Shown here: piece after piece, positions 31,706-37,241 of the stretch
Position numbering within the stretch: position 1 is the first letter of the stretch
Layout of the letters: the number at the start of each line of letters is the position of its first letter
From: Pseudomonadota bacterium
Lineage (GTDB): Bacteria > Myxococcota_A > UBA796 > SXON01
DNA: 37,241 nucleotides
Direction: 5' to 3'
Assembly: GCA_030685065.1 (NCBI GenBank)
Contig: JAUXQH010000120.1
Coordinates: 1 to 37,241, forward strand
Translations under genes and position numbers: made by a program
Notes under the pieces: generated by a model
Database searches by the model: none
Told to the model about the DNA's origin: nothing
What the model saw: the letters and a program-made list of their open reading frames with translations, nothing else

Positions 31706-32658
31706 CGGCACGTCTGCTGGACGAGAGGCTGGTTGCCAGAAGCGTCGACCCAGTTCGCGCTCGCGCCGCACGCGGGCGCGGACGTGACCCACCCTGGATC
31801 CCAGCAGCACGAACCCCAGATACCCGTCGTCGACACGTGCGTGTACCGCTGCGTCTCGCCGCCGTCGCAGTCGGCGTCGTACGACCCGTCGCCGCGGTCG
31901 GCCGTGAGCCAGACGGTCGATCCGGGGTAGACCGAGGCGTTGCCGTCGTAGCAGTCGATGCCGTCCGACACGTAGCCGGCCGGCACAGCGCAGCTGGCCA
32001 GGGGGGCGCTCGTGTCGCCATACCGATCGCCGTCCCCGTCCGGGTAGTAGACGGGGGCGTCCGCGGGATCGTCGTCGATCGCGCCGTCGCAGTCGTCGTC
32101 GATCCGGTTGCAGGTCTCCGCGGCACCGGGGTTCACCTCGGCCGCGCCATCGTTGCAGTCGGTGCCCTCGGCCACGAACCCCTCCTCGGGCTCGCAGCCT
32201 CGGTCACTCACCCTGGGGTCGCCGTACCCGTCACCGTCCTCGTCCAGGTACCAGAGCGGCTCGTCCACCGCGTCCTCGTCCACCTTGCCGTCGCAGTCCT
32301 GGTCCGCGCCGTCGCAGTGCTCATCGGCACCTGGGAATGTGGCCGCATCACCGTCGTCACAGTCCACGGTCGCTGGGTAGCCGTCGCCATCAATGTCGGG
32401 ATCGACGGGGTCTGGATCGCCCGTGTCCACGTCCGCATCCGTGTCGCTGTCCGTGTCGGCATCCGCGTCTCCGTCGGCATCGGCATCCGTGTCCGTGTCC
32501 GTGTCGGTCTCGCTGTCGCTCTCGGGTGTCCGCTGCGAGGACGCGCCGAGTTCGATGGAGCCAGGAGCACAGCCGGGTACCGTGGCCAGGGAGAGAACCA
32601 TTGCGAGGGCAGCGGCTCCCGCCGTCAGGAGTCCCGAGCACTTTGCGACGTGCTGCAT
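31702..32658 (-). CDS. MopE-type calcium-binding lipoprotein (318 aa)
   Basis: Secreted lipoprotein with signal MQHVAKCSGLL...LSLATVPGC, lipidated on the Cys of VPGC. The ATG at 32658 is chosen from three consecutive ATGs because GGAG then lies six bases ahead. After a highly acidic Asp/Thr/Ala repeat come four MopE-like modules of the type DxDGDGY..DCDDGDA..FPGA.E.CDG.DQDCDGKVDED, which in related proteins bind calcium or copper. The final part has conserved cysteines (GSCCWDPGW, PACGAS, TCR). It is divergent from an XRE regulator and shares a palindrome with it, which suggests regulation by that protein. Confidence 0.88.
   Translation of the reverse strand: MQHVAKCSGLLTAGAAALAMVLSLATVPGCAPGSIELGASSQRTPESDSETDTDTDTDADADGDADADTDSDTDADVDTGDPDPVDPDIDGDGYPATVDCDDGDAATFPGADEHCDGADQDCDGKVDEDAVDEPLWYLDEDGDGYGDPRVSDRGCEPEEGFVAEGTDCNDGAAEVNPGAAETCNRIDDDCDGAIDDDPADAPVYYPDGDGDRYGDTSAPLASCAVPAGYVSDGIDCYDGNASVYPGSTVWLTADRGDGSYDADCDGGETQRYTHVSTTGIWGSCCWDPGWVTSAPACGASANWVDASGNQPLVQQTCR
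32449..32535 (-). repeat. Acidic low-complexity repeat (six-base units)
   Basis: Plus-strand units such as GTGTCC, GTGTCG and GCATCC recur, encoding alternating Asp-Thr, Asp-Ala and Asp-Ser on the minus strand just after the lipoprotein signal. Such repeats are prone to slippage, so the linker length may vary between strains. Confidence 0.6.
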
Positions 32659-32692
32659 CATCATCTCCGAAGAGGGAGAATCCTCGCCCACA

Positions 32693-32708
32693 TTGACTAC
32701 ATAGTCAA
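32693..32708. promoter_or_regulatory. Perfect palindromic operator between lipoprotein gene and XRE regulator
   Basis: TTGACTA-CA-TAGTCAA is a perfect 7-bp inverted repeat with a two-base centre. It lies 35 bases upstream of the minus-strand lipoprotein start and about 70 bases upstream of the XRE gene, and stands out as A/T-rich in this GC-rich genome. XRE/Cro-type dimers bind such sites, so it is the likely operator. TTGACT could also act as a -35 element. Confidence 0.55.
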
Positions 32709-32776
32709 CATCGCACCGTACGATCCGCGATCATGCGCGTGGCTTCCACCCGCCTGCCCTGCGACGCTGCGGGCGC

Positions 32777-33148
32777 ATGCCGCCCCGCAAAGACCTCGAC
32801 CTCGCCGCATCGATCGGCGCCCGCATGCGCGCCCTCCGTCGGGCGCGCGGCCTCTCGCAGGAGGCCGTGGCCGAGCGTGCTGGGCTTCAGCCGGAGACGA
32901 TCAGCCGGGCCGAGACCGGTCATCGGGCACCGAGCCTTCCGACGCTGGCGGCCATCGCACTCGGCCTGGGTTGCTCGGTCGGCGACATAGTGGGCGGCCC
33001 TGGTATCGAACCGCTTCCTGCGCTCACCGATGAGGAGCAGCGCCTCCTGAACGGCTGGCGGCGGCTCCGACCCCGGGCACGAGAACACCTGCTCGGCTTG
33101 ATCGGGGACATCGTCGGCGAGCACCCGGACGTGGGCCCGCAGCCGTAG
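32777..33148 (+). CDS. XRE-family helix-turn-helix regulator (123 aa)
   Basis: Cytoplasmic DNA-binding protein of the Cro/C1 type. The HTH (about residues 9-65) is clear: RMRALRRARGLSQEAVAERAGLQ, then ETISRAETGHRAPSLPTLAAIA and LGCSVGDIV. The remaining 50 residues form a short helical tail, possibly for dimerisation (LLNGWRRLRPRAREHLLGL). The ATG at 32777 gives a normal start; no strong ribosome-binding site is seen. It is divergent from the lipoprotein pair at 31061-32658 and precedes two further lipoprotein genes, so it may control one or both sides. No ligand-binding or toxin partner is visible. Confidence 0.92.
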   Translation: MPPRKDLDLAASIGARMRALRRARGLSQEAVAERAGLQPETISRAETGHRAPSLPTLAAIALGLGCSVGDIVGGPGIEPLPALTDEEQRLLNGWRRLRPRAREHLLGLIGDIVGEHPDVGPQP

Positions 33149-33266
33149 CACCCCCGCTTAGCGCCTCCGAGCGATGGCCTCGCTAACGATGGACAGCGGC
33201 CCGGAGTGGGTCACGACCGCCCGCAGGGCTGCGGCCTGAGCGGGAGGGCATGGGCGCCTACGTACG

Positions 33267-33296
33267 CTGGGGAGCTCTGGGGAGCTCTGGGGAGCC
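33267..33296. repeat. Three tandem copies of a 10-bp unit
   Basis: CTGGGGAGCT is repeated at 33267, 33277 and 33287, the last with a final C. It lies in the 195-base spacer between the XRE gene and the first paralogous lipoprotein, where repeat number could change promoter spacing. A small hairpin (CCGCA-GGGC-TGCGG, 33221-33234) precedes it. Nothing else was recognised in this spacer. Confidence 0.6.
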
Positions 33297-33343
33297 TCCG
33301 GGCGTGGTTGACCGGGCACTGGGCTTGTGGTACCCATGATTTC

Positions 33344-33985
33344 ATGTGGTGGCTCTTCGCCTGTGCGCCGGAACCGTGCCCGCCGGACGCGTTCCCTTCG
33401 CTGGACGGCCGCTGTTACGTGGATGAGGAGGTGGTGGAGGCGCCCACTGCGGACGACGTAGTTGCGGGCTTCTGGGACTGCCCGGTCACGGAGGGGAACG
33501 GGCGGCTCGACCCCGCGGCCGGCTGTGCGGACGGGGTGTGCGTCGGGGACGCGTATGCCACGGTCGTGACCGTCCTCGGGCCCGAGGCGCGGTGCTACGC
33601 CGTTGCATCGTCCGACGCCCGGGACGATGCCGTGCGCTTCAGACTATGCGAGTGGCTGGGCGGTCTCCGCGCCGGCTTCCCGGCGGTGCCGGACGAGGCC
33701 GACCCCCTTGGGTGGCGCCCGGATCCCCTTGCGGCCAGCACGTGGCCCCTTTCGTTTTCACTGGACTACACGGGCACCAGCGCCGAAGGCCTGGGGGTAC
33801 ACGCCCCGCTCAGCTGCTGGATCGAGGCGTTGGGGCCTCCCACGATAGGGATCGAAGGCACGGGCGGCGAAACTGAGCCGTGGCTGGCGATCTGGTCCCC
33901 CATCGGCTTGTACCTCCTCGCGGACGCGCCGGACGAGAGCGACGGCGGACCGCCCTGGCAGATGATCTTCCGCGTGCCTCGTTGA
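33344..33985 (+). CDS. Cys-rich putative lipoprotein, first of a tandem pair (213 aa)
   Basis: Starting at the ATG at 33344 the product begins MWWLFACAPEPC, which could be an extremely short lipoprotein signal with Cys7. A GTG at 33206 in the same frame is an alternative but gives a poor N-terminus. The mature protein has scattered cysteines (DGRCYVDEE, FWDCP, GCADGVC, ARCYAV, LCEWL, LSCWIEALG). It shares order and several motifs with the next gene: an opening DGxC, GxCVGxA.A, and TSAEGLG.HAPLSCWIEALG. No domain is recognised. The pair overlaps by four bases (TTGA), implying coupled translation. Likely surface-exposed; function unknown. Confidence 0.55.
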   Translation: MWWLFACAPEPCPPDAFPSLDGRCYVDEEVVEAPTADDVVAGFWDCPVTEGNGRLDPAAGCADGVCVGDAYATVVTVLGPEARCYAVASSDARDDAVRFRLCEWLGGLRAGFPAVPDEADPLGWRPDPLAASTWPLSFSLDYTGTSAEGLGVHAPLSCWIEALGPPTIGIEGTGGETEPWLAIWSPIGLYLLADAPDESDGGPPWQMIFRVPR

Positions 33986-34635
33986 ACGCGACGTGGCTGG
34001 CCGCCGCCGCCTGTCTTGCGCCCCTCGCATGCTCACCGCCAGCGTGCCTTGAAGGATTCGCGGAGCGCACGGACGGCGCGTGCACCCGGACGACGACGAC
34101 CCCGTTCGAGGGCGACGCAACCGTGCAGGATCTCCTGAACACCCTGCCAGCCTGCGTACCAGCTGCGCCGGGCGACGGGCTGGACACGCGGCGCCATTGC
34201 GCTAGCGGCGCCTGCGTGGGGGCGACGGCTGCAGAGATCAGCGAGGCGCTTGGCGCGTCGCCCACTTGCGTCCCTTACCCTGAGCCACAGTACCAAGAGA
34301 CCTACGCAGACTGCGCGTGGCCAAATGGCGTTTCAGAGACGTTCGAGGACTTCGACGCTGACGGCGTCCCTGACGCAGGGGCCGTCTCGTACTCACTTGC
34401 GCTTGAGGCGCCCTACGCCGGCCGCACCGCCGACGGACTCGGCCTCGACGCCAGCCTGGGTTGCTTCGTGGACGCGTGGGGGAACCCTACCGGGGCCACC
34501 CTTGCGCACGATGGAGTGTCCTGGGTACTCGCCTCGCTCGCGTGGTCCAACGTCGGAGCGAGCGTTGGCCACGACTCCGCGGAGGGCCCGACTGACGGCA
34601 CGCCCTCGTGGCTCTTGCTCTACGAAAGCTACTGA
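33982..34635 (+). CDS. Cys-rich putative lipoprotein, second of a tandem pair (217 aa)
   Basis: A TTG at 33982 overlaps the stop of the previous gene and opens a signal-like segment, ATWLAAAACLAPLAC, with a lipobox LAPLAC. The rest parallels its neighbour: RTDGACTRT, HCASGACVGATAAEI, PTCVPY, TADGLGLDASLGCFVDAWG. A DFDADGVPDAG loop resembles a calcium site and is not seen in the first copy. The two look like diverged tandem duplicates. No enzymatic motif. Three bases of gene end lie close to an IS630 remnant on the other strand. Function unknown. Confidence 0.6.
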   Translation: MNATWLAAAACLAPLACSPPACLEGFAERTDGACTRTTTTPFEGDATVQDLLNTLPACVPAAPGDGLDTRRHCASGACVGATAAEISEALGASPTCVPYPEPQYQETYADCAWPNGVSETFEDFDADGVPDAGAVSYSLALEAPYAGRTADGLGLDASLGCFVDAWGNPTGATLAHDGVSWVLASLAWSNVGASVGHDSAEGPTDGTPSWLLLYESY

Positions 34636-34685
34636 CCGCCCAGACCTGGACGTCGGCGTCGGGATGTTCTCGAGCGACCCGATCA

Positions 34686-35239
34686 ATAGCCCCTTGAAGA
34701 CCCCCTTTTTGAAGGCCTCCTGGGCCTTCTCATCCGATTCGGGGTGTGTCGGGCGAGGCGACTGTCGGGTGTAGCCGAGCCGCCGGAGGTAGAGCCAGCC
34801 TGTGTGGTCGTCGACCTTGTGGCCCGCCTGCTCGTCGATCCACTTGGCGACCTTCGGAGCCGTCCAGAGCCCGCCATCGGGTGCCGGGCCCTGGATGGCT
34901 TCCCACAGGTTGGTCTGCTGCTCGTCGTTAAGGTAGGGCGCGCGGCCGTTGCTCTGCCGCCGGTCCGTGACGCCGTTCGGCCCCATCTGGTTGGTAGCGG
35001 CGGACAGTGCGACGCACCCAGTCCTCCCGGCGCTTGCAGATGTCGGCGATGTCCTTTGCCCCCCGACCCTCTGCCTTCAGCATCACGGCCTGCCACCGCA
35101 GCTTCTCGTCCTTGGAGTCGCACTTCAGAAAGCGCGCAACCAGCTCGTCGGGCGGAGGGTCTTCGGCATCGTGACCTCGATGCGTTCGAACCTGTGCGAC
35201 GGCCCCCTGCCTGTCTAGGAGATTTTCGATCGCGATCAA
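34686..35239 (-). pseudogene. IS630-type transposase remnant, frameshifted and truncated
   Basis: Two minus-strand frames together give the N-terminal DNA-binding part of an IS630-family transposase: LRWQAVMLKAEGRGAKDIADICKR..WVRRTVRRYQPDG in one frame (to about 34980), then GVTDRRQSNGRAPYLNDEQ, GGLWTAPKVAKWIDEQ and WLYLRRLGYTRQSPRP in another. The frame changes at a run of four C/G bases (34981-34984). The catalytic DDE domain that should follow is missing; the frame runs into the lipoprotein gene instead. It is an inactive relic, or part of an element whose rest was deleted. Confidence 0.75.
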
Positions 35240-35270
35240 GGTCAGTTGGTATCAGTTCGCTGATCAACCA
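35228..35270. other. Palindrome and TTCG hairpin beside the IS630 remnant
   Basis: GATCGCGATC (35228-35237) is a perfect 10-bp palindrome, and ATCAG-TTCG-CTGAT (35251-35264) a small hairpin, extended with a bulge by TGGT/ACCA. They lie at the upstream end of the transposase remnant and may be the old element end. The rest of 35240-35417 shows nothing else. Confidence 0.3.
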
Positions 35271-35417
35271 GCGACGGAGACAAATAGGGCGGCCCGGCCG
35301 CCTCGACCGGCGTTCTCGCCCACGGGTATTCGGGAGTCTTATTCGCCACCTTGATGATTCCGAGATCGGCGAGGAGCCGCTCCCCGGCCAGGGCACGGGC
35401 CAGTTGCACGCGTTTCG

Positions 35418-36179
35418 TTAGTTCGGCGCTGTGTGGAGCGTCGCGATCGCGCTGCGATTCCCCGCCGAGTCCACCCCCACTACTGACACCTCGTGCGAAG
35501 TCAGCACGTCCGCGGAAGACGTGCTGCACGCGATCTCCGACCCGAGAAGGATCGTCGATACTCCTGCGGGGACAAGCTGGTCCAGCTGGCCATCCACCAT
35601 TACCTCAAGGAAGTCAACGCCAGCCGCCGCGACGGCGATGCCCACCGCGCCGCGTGGAATCCCGTTCGCTGGGTTCGGCGCAATAGAAGAGGCGAAGCCG
35701 AGGACGGGCGGGCTCGGGGGCTCAGTGTCCTGCCGATCTACGACCAAGAATACGGTCAATACCCTTACGGCGCCGTTGCTGGCCGAGATGTAGAGCACCT
35801 CATACTTCTCGCCAGGAGTCAGCAGCGCAGTTGGTGAGATGCTCAACAGGGTCGTGCTCCCGTCACCCAAAGCCTTGATGTCAACTTGAACTGGAACGCT
35901 GCCGCTAGTACTGGAGGTTGCCCGAAGTCTCGCCTCGGCAACGCTTCCGTTGACCACTCCCACGACCTGGGTATTGACTGGAGCCTCCCCGCCCATCCTC
36001 GGGGAAGCCAGCCGTGCTTGACGACATGTAAGTGCTTCGGCCTCAACGGGCGCGCATAGGGCGAGTAGAACTCCCAGTGCGCACAGGCGCAGCCGACGCG
36101 CAGAATCAGATCGTCCGCGGCGGGTCGAAGCGAAAGACAAGAAATTCACCCCTCGGCGCTGAGAGACGCAAGGTAACAT
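35418..36179 (-). CDS. Secreted protein with Ig-like/fibronectin-like domains (253 aa)
   Basis: An exported protein: after a basic stretch (RRGRSDSARRLRL) comes the hydrophobic CALGVLLALCAP and a cleavage site near VEAEA. Two beta-rich modules follow, the first around SVPVQVDIKALGDGSTTLLSISP and ALLTPGEKYEVLYIS, the second after TEPPSPPVLGF, ending VSVVGVDSAGNRSAIATL, a typical end of a fibronectin III/Ig-like fold. The ATG at 36179 lies 10 bases after the upstream protease stop; a TTG at 36140 has a better GAGGGG and may be the real start. GC content is lower than the window average. It likely forms an operon with the metzincin; partner or adhesin role is a guess. Confidence 0.7.
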   Translation of the reverse strand: MLPCVSQRRGVNFLSFASTRRGRSDSARRLRLCALGVLLALCAPVEAEALTCRQARLASPRMGGEAPVNTQVVGVVNGSVAEARLRATSSTSGSVPVQVDIKALGDGSTTLLSISPTALLTPGEKYEVLYISASNGAVRVLTVFLVVDRQDTEPPSPPVLGFASSIAPNPANGIPRGAVGIAVAAAGVDFLEVMVDGQLDQLVPAGVSTILLGSEIACSTSSADVLTSHEVSVVGVDSAGNRSAIATLHTAPN

Positions 36180-36189
36180 TGCACTGTGA

Positions 36190-37241
36190 CTAGCCGCAAC
36201 CATCCATGGTCACTGCAAACGAACCAGGACCACCGCAGCCTGCGGTACAGGTTCCGCTGCAGTCGCAACTGCCATAGCTATTTGCTGTACAACTGACGAA
36301 AGTCGCGCCGCAAACGCAGTCGCTGCCGAAATCACCTTTGGTCCAGCACGCGCATTGCGCTCGCGCCGCAAGCTTGTCTGCCAAGTCCGCGATCGCCGCA
36401 ATGTCCCTATCGGCCGTGTCATGCTCCATGCCACAGTTGTGGAGAATCTCGTGAACAATTGTTTCCGCCACTTCAGCCAATGCCGAAGTATACTCGACGC
36501 TCGAGTGGCTCTGGCCAATACTGTCGTAGTAGGCAAGCGACCACAACGCGGTGCCCGTGCCACAGAATACATATATCGGATTGAAGGACGGACGAGTGGG
36601 CGGCCAAGCGGCCCCCTCAAGACCGAGCGGATACGCCCCGATCCACTGTGCGAAGAAAGGCTCATTGGTCACCCTAATACGGACGCCTCCGCGCGAGAGC
36701 ATCCGGGACACTACACAGGCGAGAAAGTCGTCATCAATCGGCTCCAGCAGGTCCATGTTCTGTGAAAGCAGACTCACGGCCTCGTTGATGTACGACTCGT
36801 AGTCACAGCCGTCGGATCGTGGGCAATCGCACCCGGCTGCGCCGGATGCCTCGGTGACGGTAATGCCATATCCCATACCGGCCCCCTCGCTGAAAAGCGA
36901 GAGCGCCCCGTACTTCTTCTCAAGCGTGAACGCCCCGTACTGGTTCTCAAGAAGGAATTTGGCGCGCGCGTGCAAGGGGAGAGTCCCATATCCCGGCGGC
37001 ACGACTGGTGGTGATCCGCCCAAACGCTTCCCGCCATCCCTCAGTCCGCGGGTCCATCCGTTCCGGGCGGCCTTGATTTCCTGGAGTCCGAGTCCGCCCC
37101 CCATGTAGTTCGCGTTCGCGGCGCGCGACGCAACCTCGGCCAGTTCGAGCGCGCCTGACCCGCACCCACAACCCTTCCCGGCACATGTGTCCCCACAGCC
37201 ACCCCCACAGCCACCCCCACAGCCACAGTCCTTCCCGGCCG
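36190..37241 (-). CDS. Metzincin-type zinc metalloprotease, 5' end beyond window
   Basis: The frame runs open to the right edge, so the N-terminus is missing. The visible part begins with a Cys/Gly repeat (DCGCGGGCGGGCGDTC), continues through an unrecognised region, and contains HEILHNCGMEHD (coded at 36418-36453): the metzincin motif HExxHxxGxxHD with three zinc histidines and the catalytic glutamate. A Cys-rich tail (CACWTKGDFGSDCVCG, CDCSGTCTAGCGG) follows. A Met-turn is not obvious. It is likely a secreted protease with disulfide-rich or metal-binding flanks. The DNA is clearly less GC-rich than the rest of the window. Family within metzincins uncertain. Confidence 0.75.
   Translation of the reverse strand, partial: AGKDCGCGGGCGGGCGDTCAGKGCGCGSGALELAEVASRAANANYMGGGLGLQEIKAARNGWTRGLRDGGKRLGGSPPVVPPGYGTLPLHARAKFLLENQYGAFTLEKKYGALSLFSEGAGMGYGITVTEASGAAGCDCPRSDGCDYESYINEAVSLLSQNMDLLEPIDDDFLACVVSRMLSRGGVRIRVTNEPFFAQWIGAYPLGLEGAAWPPTRPSFNPIYVFCGTGTALWSLAYYDSIGQSHSSVEYTSALAEVAETIVHEILHNCGMEHDTADRDIAAIADLADKLAARAQCACWTKGDFGSDCVCGATFVSCTANSYGSCDCSGTCTAGCGGPGSFAVTMDGCG

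Overview
The window is very GC-rich (roughly 70%), densely coded on both strands, and full of secreted proteins and lipoproteins of a recognisable kind: FG-GAP/integrin-type repeats, MopE-like DxDxDG calcium-binding stretches, Asp-Thr-Gly/Ala-rich linkers, and one Cys-Gly...helix...Arg-Arg-Arg tail of the MYXO-CTERM type. With a complete LPS heptose operon (Gram-negative outer membrane), this points to a member of the Myxococcota (former deltaproteobacteria), probably an environmental lineage or assembled genome. No rRNA, tRNA or CRISPR array was seen.

Layout. 1-4.3 kb: surface-protein remnants and genes (5'-cut FG-GAP gene, tiny lipoprotein, decayed MopE/FG-GAP gene, and a large seven-repeat propeller protein on the minus strand). 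4.5-5.2 kb: a type II toxin-antitoxin pair (ribbon-helix-helix antitoxin, PIN-domain toxin) with its own palindromic operator. 5.4-11.1 kb: a tightly packed minus-strand operon, in transcription order metallo-beta-lactamase/RNase Z-like hydrolase, catalytic M16 peptidase, non-catalytic M16 partner, branched-chain aminotransferase ilvE, and a two-domain lipoprotein. 11.2-14.1 kb: plus-strand HtrA/DegP protease and a 554-residue Rossmann-fold protein. 14.2-21.6 kb: a six-gene plus-strand operon with every junction overlapping by four bases: gmhA, gmhB, a GT9 heptosyltransferase-like protein, hldD, hldE, and an 861-residue membrane GT2 synthase fused to an extracytoplasmic GH16 domain. The first five supply all ADP-L-glycero-D-manno-heptose steps plus a transferase. 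21.7-25.9 kb (minus): GT39-like membrane glycosyltransferase, polyphosphate kinase 2, and a CotH-kinase-like lipoprotein.

25.9-31 kb is accessory: a gene that has probably lost its 5' end, then three unrecognised plus-strand genes whose C-termini look like winged helices, with an apparently intact IS4-family element (1,490 bp, 8-bp target duplication) inserted between the second and third. 31-34.6 kb: a secreted protein and a MopE-type lipoprotein on the minus strand, divergent from an XRE regulator across a perfect TTGACTA palindrome, followed by two tandem paralogous Cys-rich lipoproteins. 34.7-35.2 kb is a frameshifted, truncated IS630-type transposase. 35.4 kb to the right edge holds two lower-GC minus-strand genes: a secreted Ig-like-domain protein and a metzincin-type zinc protease that runs off the window.

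The observations most worth following are the GT2-GH16 fusion at the end of the heptose operon, the GT9 enzyme lacking the usual catalytic aspartate, the recurring ultra-short lipoprotein signals without positive charges, the winged-helix accessory cluster, and the XRE/lipoprotein block.
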